64,000 nt of DNA. Origin: Tetraselmis striata (lineage: Eukaryota; Chlorophyta; Chlorodendrophyceae; Chlorodendrales; Chlorodendraceae). Under the pieces are notes generated by a model. It worked only from the letters and a program-made list of their open reading frames with translations. It was not told where the DNA came from and ran no database searches. The position numbers and the translations under genes are program-made. The stretch covers positions 37,175-101,174 of the forward strand of contig VCJN01001167.1 of NCBI GenBank assembly GCA_006384855.1, read 5' to 3'. Position 1 is the stretch's first letter; the number at the start of each line of letters is the position of its first letter. Positions 23,205 to 34,205 of this stretch are shown here, one piece after another.

Positions 23205-23890
23205 GTCGTACGCTGTCAGACCCCGCTGCTCCGCGAGGCCGCGGGCGGCGGTGTCGTCGGTCAGAGTTCACAAGCGAGGCTCGTCGCCGTCGCGTGGGGG
23301 TGGCTCCAGACCGGAAGGGGGGACTTGACCGAAGTAGGCGAAGTCGACGTACTCGAGCTCGGTGTCGAGTGCGTCCAGCTCAGCAGGAAGGGGCTTTTGC
23401 GCTCCTTGCTCACCACCCTCGGGCGCAGGCGCGCCCGCGGGAATGGCTGGCTAGGTGCCTTTGGGAGGAGGCGGTTGCACGGGAGGGGCCACTCGAGCGA
23501 GTAAGGCGGCCGTAGCCGCCTCGAACTGCTCGGCCAGCCGCTTCTCCTGGGCTATTGCTTGGGCCGTCAGGCGTTTTTCCAATTCGGTGTCGTCGGTCAG
23601 AATCCACAAGCGAGGCTCGTCGCCGTCGCGTGGGGGTGGCTCCAGACCGGAAGGGGGGACCTGACCGAAGTAGGCGAAGTCGACGTACTCGAGCTCGGTG
23701 TCGAGTGCGTCCAGCTCAGCAGGAAGGGGCTCTTGCGCTCCTTGCTCACCACCCTCGGGCGCAGGCGCGCCCGCGGGAATGGCTGGCTGGGTGCCTTTGG
23801 GAGGAGGCGATTGCACGGGAGGGGCCAGTCGGGCGAGTAAGGCGGCCGTAGCCGCCTCGAACTGCTCGGCCAGCCGCTTCTCCGGCAGGC
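23205..23890 (-). pseudogene. Gag-like coding sequence in two tandem copies of about 370 bp
   Basis: On the minus strand, from 23890 downwards, the frame reads EKRLAEQFEAATAALLAR, then a Pro-rich PPVQSPPPKGTQPAIPAGAP segment, then ELDALDTELEYVDFAYFGQV and PPSGLEPPPRDGDEPRLWIL. It then repeats almost identically. One CAG-to-TAG change stops the frame at the end of the first complete unit (stop at 23451-23453). After it the second unit stays open as PAIPAGAPAPEGG. Composition and repetition fit a retrotransposon Gag or linker region. It lies between the 93-bp direct repeats and 3' of a decayed YR gene on the same strand. Confidence 0.5.
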
Positions 23891-23974
23891 CCGAGTCCGT
23901 GCGCCGACCGCGGGGATCGTGCGCAGTACAACATTGCTAAGTACTGTAAACCTCTAGATGACTACATCTGACCA
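23882..23974. repeat. 93-bp direct repeat, copy 2
   Basis: Partner of 22635-22727. It abuts the start of the gag-like tandem coding region. The next 480 bases (23975-24458) hold no feature I recognise. Confidence 0.8.
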
Positions 23975-24458
23975 AATAATCAATTCGCAGGGAGGTCGGC
24001 AAGTGAGATTTGCCGAAAACTATACAGGCTTAGTTACACCGTAAGGGCTGGGGGCTTTCGGCATCAAAGAGCCACAAATAAAAGGGAATATGGAGGGCGG
24101 CAGGTAGTTGTGAAGGCAGGAGGCCGGCACAAAAATAAGAGTAGAATCATCTACGGGTAGCGGACAATGATTTTTTATGCCTCGGCGGGTACTGGGGTGA
24201 GCGATGAACCTGTCGAGTGCGGCACCGTACTACGGCATTAGTTCAAGCACCCGCGGTTGCCCGTACCTGCGTTCGATTGCTCTGTGGTCGCCACGTCAAA
24301 TTTGCGTGGCGCAGAGGCCGCGGGTAGCAGGTGTCGACAACCGCGTGCCCTAGGGCTGGAGGACGAGGGGAAGAAGAAACCCCACGAACACAGCTCTTAA
24401 CATTTCAAAAGGAGGTATAGGCAATGGAGATTAGCCACTACATCGGTCTTCACGACTG

Positions 24459-25660
24459 TCATGTGGAGCTATAGGGGACGGCGGCGCCCGACGAACGAAG
24501 AGGGGGCGCCACCGAGAAGGCTGCGGAGGACCACCGGACCACCGTGGGGGAGGGCCAGCCGAACAGAAGCGCAGCGGTGCGGGTAGGAAGCGTAGTTGGG
24601 TCGATGTGGTCGTTGATCACCACAGAATCGCGGGCCCATCCACTCCAGTAGAGGATTTCGTCGACGAGGGGCACGCCAGCTGCGTGTGCGCCCGGCGCAG
24701 CGCCCTTACGCCAGGAGTGCGAGGTCCACACGAAGCCATTCCCGGGGGCGAAGAGGAGGGGGAGGGGTCGATCGACGTGGCCAACGACCCGCGTGAGCTA
24801 GTCGCCGAGGGTAGCGACGTTCCACGAGAGGGGCGGGGTATAGCCGGTAGCGCCATCGCCGGGGAGCGCCGAGAAGCGATCACGTTGTTTGGCAGCGGGG
24901 AGACGAGCACGGAAAGTGGAGTCGCGCGGTAGTTGATGAAGCTGCGCAGAAGCATGGCTGTCCAAGTGGGCACGACGATGCTGGTCGGGATTTGAAGGAT
25001 GGGTTTGAACCCGCCTCGACGTTTATTCTGATGACCTGCCTCCTATCCATTGACGAAGAGGCCAAGAGGGTGATGTTGTGGGCGTCGACGACGACCATGA
25101 TGCCGTTGAGCGGGCGGGAGACGCTTGCCTCGCCGCAGGAGTATAACATGAACGTCGAACACACAGCATAGCCGTCGTCGCTAAGGATGTTGCCGTAGTC
25201 GGGTTAGACGTGGGAGAGTGTCGAGGTAGCCGAGCATGTCGGTGATGACGTCGCGCGGTAGGGCGGCGCGTCGGAGCTTCTTGCTGACGGTGAGCTGTCG
25301 GCGCTGGAGAGCTCGCTTCATGTCGATAATGGCAGGAACCGGTTGCCGGGGGCGCCATCCCGACCGGTGTGACGCAGGAAGGTGTTGATGGCGGAGAGTA
25401 GGTAGGGCTGCAAGGAGCCGGCATCGATGGTGCCACGCTTGGGCAGCCGGGCGAGGTAGCGAACGAACGTTGCCTCGTTTTTCACAATTCAGCAGTAGCG
25501 AGACGCCTTCCCCGTCGATGCAGAATTCGGCGATGAAGAGGCGAATTTTATCCTCGTAGTTGGAGTAGGTGTTGGCCGTGAGCGAGGTAGTGAGTCTGAG
25601 GTCGAGCACCTTGGCTACCGTGTCATCCGTGCCGTACAGGGCCTCGATGCTGCATGGCAT
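24459..25660 (-). pseudogene. Decayed tyrosine recombinase (DIRS/Crypton-type YR)
   Basis: Broken minus-strand frames together cover a YR. The N-terminal core-binding part starts near 25660 (LTTSLTANTYSNYEDKIRLF, then SLQPYLLSAINTFLRHTG-like sequence near 25400 in another frame). KRALQRRQ and ALPRDVITDML follow. The C-terminal block at 24731-24459 reads WTSHSWRKGAA ... YWSGWA ... INDHIDPTTLP. The His-x-x-Arg box is present, but the position of the catalytic Tyr (normally LDYIDP) is His, and several frameshifts and stops occur. The element cannot be functional as it stands. Confidence 0.7.
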
Positions 25661-25679
25661 GAGCTCGCTCCAGGGGGCC

Positions 25680-26135
25680 TTATAGCCTCGACGCCCGCCG
25701 CGGCGAAGTATTTGCTTGGGAGGCTTCGTAGAGCGGAGGATACGCCGAGGGAACCGCGCCGCACGCAGCCGCGGGGTTGGTCGTCGGCGTCGTCGACGGC
25801 GGGGTTATAGGTGTAGCACGAATAAGATTATTCTGCCACAAAGGAAGAGTAGTGATGTAGCCGCGCACTTTGTAGCTCGGGCGTCCCGCGAGTACATGGC
25901 TCCGGGGGCTGCACGTGAGAGGGAGCCGTGCGACGGGCGGCGGACAAAGAGAGCTAGCGCGGCATGTCGAGCCGGTCGTGCTAGAAAAGGGGGACGAGTC
26001 AGAGTATACTCGTGATGTAGAATGGCAGATTGAAGCCGGAGAGGTTGGTTGAGGCGAGGGTAGTGGGAGGATGGCGACCCGGACATGTGGGTATGTAATC
26101 AGGGAGTCCCGCTCCTGCCGACGGCTCGAGTGCAA
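25680..26135 (-). pseudogene. Ser/Thr/Pro-rich N-terminal extension of the decayed YR element
   Basis: An open minus-strand frame rich in Ser, Pro, Thr and Arg lies directly upstream of the YR frame. It resembles in composition the N-terminal 160 residues of the intact YR at 57.1 kb. It probably belongs to the same decayed ORF but has no diagnostic motif. Confidence 0.35.
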
Positions 26136-26139
26136 CGTC

Positions 26140-27738
26140 GCTTGAAAGACAGGCCAGGAGGCGTGTCCTCTGAACGCCGTTGTGCGGGGTTGGCACGGCG
26201 AAGCACCCCAACATGCAAATGTTCGATACCCTACACTGACGCTCGCCGGGGTTTAATGCGTGAATTTTGTACCAGAATATAAGGACAATATACAGCGCCC
26301 CGGCTGGTACCGTTTACGCTCGAATCCTTTCCCAGTCCCACGGTTATCAATCCTTATCTTCATGTCCGGCCGCGCCCTTCCATCTGCGATACGTTGACAC
26401 GATGCCCTGATGTGTGCTGGGAGCCCCTAATAATGGTGTTGGGTGTGCAGCTCTTGCCATGCTACAAGGGCCATCGGTGTACGTTGCGTTCATCACTGTC
26501 CGTATGGATTGTGGTATGCCAATGTCGAGAAGGCATGCATTTATTGTGACCACATGAATGCGATCCACTTAGTGTAAGGCGCCACTTCAAAACCCAAGAG
26601 CATTTGATGGAACACATCAACGAAGCGCGATCTCCACGTACGACGGCGGGGCGTGCGCATGCGACGATCACTTGATGCAAAACGGCCAATACTGCCATTA
26701 CAGCCTCCTCCAAAATAATAAGCCCGCCCGAAAGCGCTATCCGCATTCCATGCACCCTACTTGATATTCAGGAAGGCGGATTGCGGCCGGCGTTGCGGTG
26801 GCGTCCAGCCCCTGACCCAGTAGGCGGATCCTTCATGAGTAATCGCTTTCGTCATTCTGTTGCATTTATTGTCTTCATTGCCAGACACCTACCAGCACAT
26901 CATAGCACACAATGACTTGAAGTTCTACATACACCCTCAAGCGCCCCGCCGCATAGCGCCGTCGCCGTCGTCATATTTCCGAAGCCCTGCCATCCGATAC
27001 ACCTAACCACAAAACATTTCCCGGAATAAGTATTTTTTTTATCTACTTCATGTGTGCTTGTTGGTCGCTAGAGTACCTTTGCTTCATCAGTCATTTACCG
27101 ACCACTACGCGAGGGGCGAGCGCTTACACAGTAGACATATGGGACGGAGACCTGCATATACATATCTCAAAAGCATTTAATCGAATCAGTTCGACAATTG
27201 CTGATGCAGCGCAGCCCCACCATGCTGCTGCACTCCCCCGTCCCTTTCAACTACAGGTACGCCGTAGGAAGAGAATGGACCCTGCCAGACGACTGAGTGT
27301 GCGTGACCCATTGCTTGTAGTGGACACTTCAACTGCACTTGCAGTACTTAGCAATGTTTCCATTTACATCGTGTGCATAAATAAATGGACAGCACCTGCA
27401 GTGCGCCGTTGTCACAGCGTTGCTGATACCCATGTGCCATTACATGCACTAGCTCAGTAGAGTGTCTGACAGGTATATCTACTGTGCAAGTGAATGGCAT
27501 GCACGGGGCGCGCTGATGCGCGCATACCCAGCGGGACAAACTTTCATCTCGCGGCAGCGAATTTCTGGACGTGAAATAGTTTACTGAAGCACTATAAATG
27601 AGTACAAATCTGGGCGGGATCGATGGCGAGCACAATTTACGGGCTATTGCAGATCAGGCAGCCGGCTGCGGAGAGCAAGAAGGAACTGCGCGACGAGTGG
27701 TGTTGCTGCAGAGGCACAGAGGCGCGCTGCTGGACGCC
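26140..27738. other. Intergenic; no gene recognised
   Basis: Mixed-composition sequence between the decayed YR element and the 3' end of the histidine phosphatase gene. No domain, repeat or RNA gene is evident. Confidence 0.4.
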
Positions 27739-29049
27739 TCAGGCCTCCGACACGAGGATCATGGACCGGAGCTCGCAGTTCTCCCAGGGACCGCGCATGA
27801 GCGACTCAAAGTCCGCGTCCGCGTAGGAGAAAATCGGCGTGAGGCTGTCCGCGAGGTGCGCAAAGGGCTGCCCGTCGGTATACCCGTCGTGCGCATGGTT
27901 GAAGACGTGGTGGAGAAACGCGGAGTGGGACGACACGAGGAGCTCGCCCTCGTCGCGCTCCGCCACCCACTGCAGGAAGTCGCGCGCCCGGGCGGCAATG
28001 TGCTTGGGGTCGTCGCTCTCGCGGTGGCTCCTCCAGTCATCCTGCCCACAGCACCGGTAGCGTGAGGACCAGGAGCCCGGCTAGGTAATGCCTGCGCCCG
28101 GTCAGCGCGCTGGCGGGCTGCGGCGTCGCACCTGCGAGCCAAACTTCTCGGCGTATGCGGCCCAGATGGGGTCCACATCCTCCTCGCAGTACGAGAAGTC
28201 GAGGGAGGGGAACTCGCCGGAGAGCTCGGAGATGGAGATCCTGTGGGTATGGGGGGGGGAAGGGGGGGTGAGCACCCACGTGCGCACAGGCGGCATGGGC
28301 CGCACCGACAATGTAGAGCCGGACAGATGGCCTCAGCAGACGGCCGCATGACCCGAACCGCCGATGACGACACACAGGCCGCGGGCCGCTGCTTACCGGC
28401 GGTCGCAGGTGAAGTTCACCGTCTCGCGCACGCTCTCCAACGCGATCAGCGGGACGCCCCGGTCGATGTGCGGCTGGAACCCGTGCAGCGCTGTCTGCAC
28501 GCACCGCCGCAGCGGCGATGTGACGAGAAGCTCGACGCCCGCGAGGCCCGCTGTCAGCTTGGCGAGCGCCCCGCACTGCTCCAGCCCAAAGGGCGTCAGC
28601 ACCGCATCCAGCTGCTCCGCGGCCCTGCGCGTGGGGTCGCCGCCGTTGTCAGCAGTGCCTAAGGGCCAGGCGCGGGTGTGCGTGTGAGACTGGGCAGCGA
28701 CTGAGCCTGCATTTGTTTGCACATCTGCCAGCCTAATGCCCAAACAATCCCCCCCCCTCTTCAACCACGCTAATCACAGGATCCCGCCCCCCGGAGCTAT
28801 CGCTGGGCATGTCCCATGCCGCGCCCACTACCTGCGTGGTTCGTCCTGATGTGCCCCGCACCTGTAATCTTTCTCTACGTTGTGCGTCCCCTGCGCATGC
28901 CGCACGACGTGCAGCACCTTCAGCGCCTTCCCACTCGCCTTCAGGCTGTCCAGGCGGTCATACGGGTGGAGCTCCATGCAGAGCGGGAGCTCAGCCCCAC
29001 CCGACCTGCCTACATACAGCACCTGCTGTTCCTGATTGGGATGGGCCAT
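27739..29049 (-). CDS. Histidine phosphatase / phosphoglycerate mutase-like protein, 275 aa, 4 exons
   Basis: Exons are 29049-28862, 28624-28397, 28240-28132 and 28041-27739. They total 828 nt in a single consistent frame, with GT-AG introns. The phosphoacceptor signature is VVRHAQGTHN (Arg50, His51). LDAVLTPFGLEQ, TSPLRRCVQTA (Arg102), the Glu at about 130 (SVRET) and LLVSSHSAFLHH (His214) complete the expected catalytic set. The layout, including the LTPxGxEQ block and the C-terminal SSHSAF segment, matches plant and algal phosphoglycerate-mutase-like proteins of the histidine phosphatase superfamily. These usually act as phosphatases on small phospho-compounds, so the substrate cannot be read from sequence. 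Met25 (MELHPYDRL) is an alternative start. No transit peptide is obvious. Confidence 0.85.
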
Positions 29050-29690
29050 CGCCCTGGTATGCAACGGCGGCTTGCTACTCGCCGTAGCCTGACGCGTGCC
29101 TTGCTGGCTGCGAGGCCGACCGGATTCGCGCACAACAGGAGGCAGTGGTTATTCGTCATGCTCGCTGAGGGTCATGAAAAGCATGCAGAGTTGGCCACAG
29201 CCATCAACCTGCTGCTCTGCTGGGGGTACCGATGCTGTGGGTGCCACTGTCTGCACCTAAGGATGAATGTCAATAACCCAGGGAATAACTTTCTCCTGAC
29301 GACCGAGGACGAAAAGGGTTGCGGTCCAGCTGGCACCGTGGTCGGGCAACCACCAGGCAGCCCCGTCGTCGCTCCTACCTGTTTCGGGAACGAGGGTCGT
29401 GATGGTGCGCGAGGCAGGCGGCGCCCCGCGACACTGCTCCGCGCGGCTGCACGTCCCACGAGCCCGCGCACGGCGCCATTCATTATGACCGTCGTCATGC
29501 TGATGTTGATTAGTGCCCGAGCTATGCCGCCGGAGGGTCACGATAAGGAGGCGGCGCGAGGAAGCTCAGCAGTCACTACAATAACCGCGGCGCATCGTCG
29601 CGGGTTTTGTCGGCGCCTTGCAGCATGCGCACCGCTGTGGCTACTACCCTGTGAACAGTACTGAACACCCTGTCTACAGTACTAGATCCT
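29050..29690. other. 5' flank of the histidine phosphatase gene; no exon recognised
   Basis: GC-rich sequence with an open plus-strand frame that I consider non-coding, since it lacks domain-like content and runs antisense to the 5' end of the gene. Confidence 0.35.
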
Positions 29691-29859
29691 GTATACAGTG
29701 CCATGTACAGTACCAGGTACTAGTACGGGGGCTAGTACCTGTAGTCGTCGGCCGCGTGATGATGCCGTCGCTGCTGCGCGCCGTCGCGCGCGGCGGCCAC
29801 GCGCCCATTATTATCATTATATTATTATCAATAACGCGACTATTAATTTATATCAATTG

Positions 29860-29968
29860 GCATTCAGCTATCCACTACTACAGGAAAGCTTTCCCAGGGC
29901 AAGGAGGCCGCGAGAAACCTCTCCTGCTTGCGCATCGATGACAACAACGTTTTCTCCGATTTCGCCAG

Positions 29969-30001
<33 letters not shown>

Positions 30002-30182
30002 TACAGGGCTTGTCCCATGCCATGAATGAGCTTTTTCAATGCCATACACTCATGGTGGATAGTTATCCTAGCAAGGGTGAACATGAATACGGGTGCAATT
30101 GCGTCCCCGCCTACATATGCACATGGATGTCGCGAAATGTGGTCATGAAGCGCTACATCGCCAAACGCATTGCTTTTGCCTG
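29860..30182 (+). pseudogene. Fragment of an unidentified multicopy coding element
   Basis: The plus strand encodes IHYYRKAFPGQGGREKPLLL, and after an (AC)n run HAMNELFQCHTLMVDSY. The minus strand at 34080-33830 encodes IHYDRKVLPYGKEAART, and after a break VNGLFLMPSTQWWIVII. Similar order and spacing point to one repeated gene in two decayed copies. The family is not recognised. Confidence 0.35.
29974..30003. repeat. (CA)n microsatellite
   Basis: A CACACA run of about 30 bp interrupts the decayed coding fragment. Confidence 0.9.
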
Positions 30183-30671
30183 ATACATGCATGAAAGAGC
30201 TAATGGCAGCCAACAGCTGCAACGGGCAATATCGGCTCTAACGCGCTATCACGCCATTCCTCCCACACCGCACTACCCTTAGCAACATGCATGCACGGCC
30301 TCTATGCAGCCACATATGGGCATGTCGATCGAATCAGCGAAACCTGGAATTATGTGGAGAGGTGTATTTTCATCCGAATATGCTGCATCGTCAGCAGCAT
30401 TCGTGGTAATAGTGGTTTCTTTACTTAATACGGGTAACATTACCGGCTATATCCATATTAATTTTGTGGCGCGCGCGCCTGTATCACAGATCCTAGTACC
30501 TGCCCCGGCCGCCACCATCAGGCATCAGCAGTAGCATTTGCCCGCGCACAGCAATTCCCCCCAACCAGTCTCATGAATATTCATCTATATCACCAAGGCG
30601 GCAGGCTGTGATGAAAGTATTGGTAGTACACCACTCGTACAAAGATAGCCAGCGCGTTTCATCATCGCGGT

Positions 30672-30742
30672 GAAACATATGTTTATACATACACATATAC
30701 ATACACACACATGTATATAGATGCATATGTATACATATATGT

Positions 30743-30788
<46 letters not shown>

Positions 30789-30890
30789 GCATCATTGCGG
30801 TATAACATATATATATATATATATGCATATCCATATTTGCATATGTATACATATATATTTATGTGCATGTATATATACATATCTGTACAT
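30672..30890. repeat. (ACATAT)n / TA-rich microsatellite
   Basis: About 220 bp of ACATAT, ATGTAT and TATATA repeats give spurious Tyr/Ile/His/Met frames on both strands. The sequence from 30183 to 30671 and from 30891 to 31547 has no gene I can support. A poly-C run lies at 31030-31045. Confidence 0.85.
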
Positions 30891-31547
30891 ATCTAATCCT
30901 TAACTTACACAAGCAACTAGGCAGTATCTCGGAGCAATTGAACGCCACAGCTCAACTACCGCCAATCGGCACGGGAAATGCCAGGCGCTCCGCGGTCCCA
31001 TCATTTTCCACGCACTCCTCTTGCTTACCCCCCCCCCCCCCCCCGGCAATTCCCATCCCTCTCCTGCCTCTTGCCCTGGCAATGATATGAACATCCCCAA
31101 GAAGAGGCACGAAAAACAACCTGTGTGGCCAGCGCTGTACTCGCGTGTACCCAGGAGCGTTCCCCGAGTGCCGGAAAGACCCACAGCAAGATGGATGCTA
31201 AAGGCTGAGAAACGCATGGATTCAACAGGGCTTATTGGCAGACATTGTGCCCATCCGCTGCGACATGACATATTCGGTGGAAGATGACCACAGATCCATC
31301 GTTCGGTACCCGTGATGAGTCGGTGATGGTGATGGCGGGTTTTGCCCTGGACCGCCATTTGCACGTGCAATGATGCACTGTTCACAGCGTAAATCGGGTC
31401 GCTCACACCGCCTCTCCTCTCAGTTACCTGGCCGGCGTCCGCGGCAGCAATGTATCCGCATGCGCCGCGGCCACCTTGCAGGAGGATGCAGAGGAGGGGG
31501 GGGGCTGCTCCCCGTGCGGGTAACTGCGCGCCGCCCAACCGCCACCT

Positions 31548-32622
31548 CTATGCCGAGTCCACGACGCCCTTCCCCAGGCAGTTGAGACACGTCTGGTCCT
31601 TGCTCCCGTTGCACGACGGGCAGAGGCAGTGCCGGTGCACAGACGGCTCCTCAAAGGGCGACCAGTCCATGACGCCGTCCCCTGCGCACCAACCCACGCG
31701 CACAGCCGCGTGCCGTTGGATGCCACTCCACCATCACCGGCACCACCCCCTCCATAGCTTTGCCACACGCTGCATGCTGCATGCGGGCCGTCACAGCAGC
31801 CGCAGGATGCCGGCCACCGAGAGGCTGACCGATGTACCGTCAAGCACCACTCGGAGCCCGCTCAAGCGTCAGCTGTCATGATGCGGGGCGGGGATCCGGT
31901 CCGTGCTCTACATGTACTGCAGATGAGAACATACGAGGCATATCTGCCATGCAACCCAAGGGGTATTCGGCACATCACGGTGTCGCCGGTAGCGTGCAGC
32001 GACAGTGTCCACAGCCAGAGACACTGCTCAGTGTGTTTGCCCCGTGCGCCAAAAAAACACATCGCAGCCCTAAGAGACACAGCTCGCACAGTGCTACACG
32101 TAACTTGGATGCTGCGGTGCGTGCAGACCTTGCTCCTGGAGGACCCTATGCCCTCAGGCTGCGTACAGACCGCGCAAGGGCATCGATCTGACGTTTTGCT
32201 CCCTGACACCCGACTCGGACTCGCTCCATCTTGCTGACAGCAAGAGGCTGCTGGCCCCGCCCCATGCCGCACCGGCATGGCATGGCATCCGGTTCCTGCC
32301 AACACGCACCCACGCAGGGACATGATGCAGGGGGCGGCACACAGCGGGCCGCACCTCGGCAGGCCTCGCACCACAGCTTGCCTCGGCCTTGGCAGGGCGA
32401 GCAGCTGACTGCATGCTTCCTCTGGCGAGGTGGAATGGGTGGGTTGGGCGGGTGGGAGGTCGGGAGGGTAGGAGGGAGGGAGGCGTCAGCATAATGTGCG
32501 GACCACTGGCTATAACTAAATGCACAGTCAATGGGGGTATCCTGATGCCCTTCAGACGTGATAACAAATACAGAATTGGAAGGCGGCAATGCCCACAAAC
32601 CAACTGTTCCTATGTTAGATTT

Positions 32623-32665
<43 letters not shown>

Positions 32666-32973
32666 GGAAAGCGCGCGCGCGCGCGGGGGGCGGGGGGGGG
32701 GGGGGGGGTGGAGTGTTTGACGGGAGCGATGCAAGGGATAGCTTGACGAATGGATAGCTTGACGGGAGCAACGCATGGATAGCTTGTCAATTGCAAAAGG
32801 AGGGCAACACTCGCGGAGGCGCTTGATAGCGTTGGCCGACCGGCTACGCAACTCACCCTGTGTACCGCCAGCGCGCCGCGCACCCCCGCCATGCAGACGG
32901 TAGAGACGAGCACCGTGCCGGCGCCGATGGCAAAGAGCGTCCCTCCCGCGGTGAAGGCGAAGCGGCCGGCCAT
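31548..32973 (-). CDS. Small membrane-anchored DnaJ-type zinc-finger protein, 105 aa, 3 exons
   Basis: Exons are 32973-32857, 32421-32355 and 31681-31548. Together they make 318 nt with consistent phases (0 and 1) and GT-AG introns. Residues about 7-33 are a hydrophobic segment (FAFTAGGTLFAIGAGTVLVS) forming one likely membrane helix. Residues 46-60 carry CSPCQGRGKLWCEAC, and residues 82-100 carry CPSCNGSKDQTCLNC followed by LGKG. These four CxxC pairs are the signature of the DnaJ cysteine-rich (CxxCxGxG) zinc-binding domain. There is no J domain. Plant and algal proteins of this kind are mostly plastid thiol chaperones or assembly factors, so a similar role is likely but inferred. The 673-bp second intron contains nothing else recognisable. 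The first intron holds (CT)n and G-run repeats. Confidence 0.82.
32624..32662. repeat. (CT)n microsatellite followed by (GC)n and G-run
   Basis: A CT run of about 38 bp is followed by GCGCGCGC and a long G tract to about 32708. It lies in intron 1 of the minus-strand zinc-finger gene. Confidence 0.9.
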
Positions 32974-33820
32974 ATGGAAGGCTGGCCGCGGCCGGGTACG
33001 AGCAGGTGCGCGAGGCAGCCGAGACTGCGAGACACGGCGAGAGTGCTGATGAGGCGCGGCTGCGCGCGGCTTCAACGAGTCGTGGCCGACTCTGCGCCGG
33101 CTCGCGTCGCCTCAGTGGGGCGCTGAGTATGGCGCTGTCCCCCGAGGGCGCGGAGTGCGGGCTGCACCGCGGATGGTTGCGCGTCTTCCGCTAGTAGCCA
33201 CTGCAGCGCATCAACCTCCTCACCGCAGGCTAGCCGTTGCCTCCGCCTTCTTCTCAGCGCATCCCCTCAACCAGCGTGGGGATATCCCCGTGCCTCGAGG
33301 GGTAGTGGGCAGATGGCGAAGATGATGACTGGATCGCCTGCCTACTGCCTTCGTGGTTGAGACGCTGCAAGGGTTACTGTCCTACTGCAGTGATGCTGCC
33401 GCCAGTCCTGTCCCGGGGACGGGAAAAATGCAGTGGCGAAGACGGAAGAAGTAACGGTACGGCACCGTCCTGATAGTGCTGAATTACAAAAAGGCTAATA
33501 AAAAGGCCGCGCCTATACGGTACTGATACTACACTTTTCCACATAAGTGCGGGGTTTGCGAAATCGATCAACATGCCAATGCGCGGCTACACTGATGCCG
33601 TGCGCGCGTGCACGCATGTTACTCAGGGTCGTACGGCTGGGGGGGAATGTCGCGATAGCACGATATATCCGACATTGCCACGCGGTAGCCGTTGCCGTGA
33701 GCACTTTCATTTAGGCAAAAGAAGGGCTTATGGTGCCAGCCCTTAAAACCACAAATCGCGCACTTGTGTGCATAAGTAGGCATGGGACACCTCTGCCCCC
33801 GTACTCATACCACATCACCC
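32974..33820. other. 5' flank of the zinc-finger gene; nothing recognised
   Basis: GC-rich near the gene and more mixed beyond 33350. No exon or repeat is supported. Confidence 0.35.
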
Positions 33821-33829
33821 TTGGTATAA

Positions 33830-34205
33830 TAACTATCCACCATTGCGTGCTGGGCATTAAAAAAAGGCCATTCACAACATGGACCAAGACCCACGGGTCG
33901 ATGCCGATGGTTTATGGGCGAAAATAATGGACAAAATGCGGATGTGATCGCTGCACAATCATGCGGGAGAGGGTTCTCGCGGCCTCCTTGCCGTAGGGCA
34001 AAACTTTTCTATCGTAGTGTATGGCCGCATGCTCATAGCGCGCCATCGTGAGCCCAGTGGGACGGCAATGGCGCGCATCTTGACGCGGCGATGCTGGTGG
34101 AAATGTTGTTGTGAAAGGGGGGATCCGGCATGGCGGCCGTGGACATCGCTCAAGGGGGGCATGTGCCGAGTATGAGCGGTCCGTGCACGAGTACACGCAA
34201 CGCAC
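33830..34205 (-). pseudogene. Second copy of the unidentified multicopy coding element
   Basis: The minus strand reads LTMARYEHAAIHYDRKVLPY, then GKEAARTLSRMIVQRSHPHF. After a stop and frame change it reads VNGLFLMPSTQWWIVIIP. It matches the plus-strand fragment at 29860-30182 in order and several residues. Surrounding sequence to about 36280 is AT-richer and looks like decayed mobile DNA, without a recognised domain. Confidence 0.35.

Noticed and set aside
27759-28373. 204-codon minus-strand frame over the histidine phosphatase
   Set aside because: Shadow frame. The spliced model in the other frame carries the catalytic motifs and keeps phase across four exons.
28816-29664. 282-codon plus-strand frame near the histidine phosphatase 5' end
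   Set aside because: Antisense to exon 1 (28862-29049) and continuing through sequence without domain-like composition.
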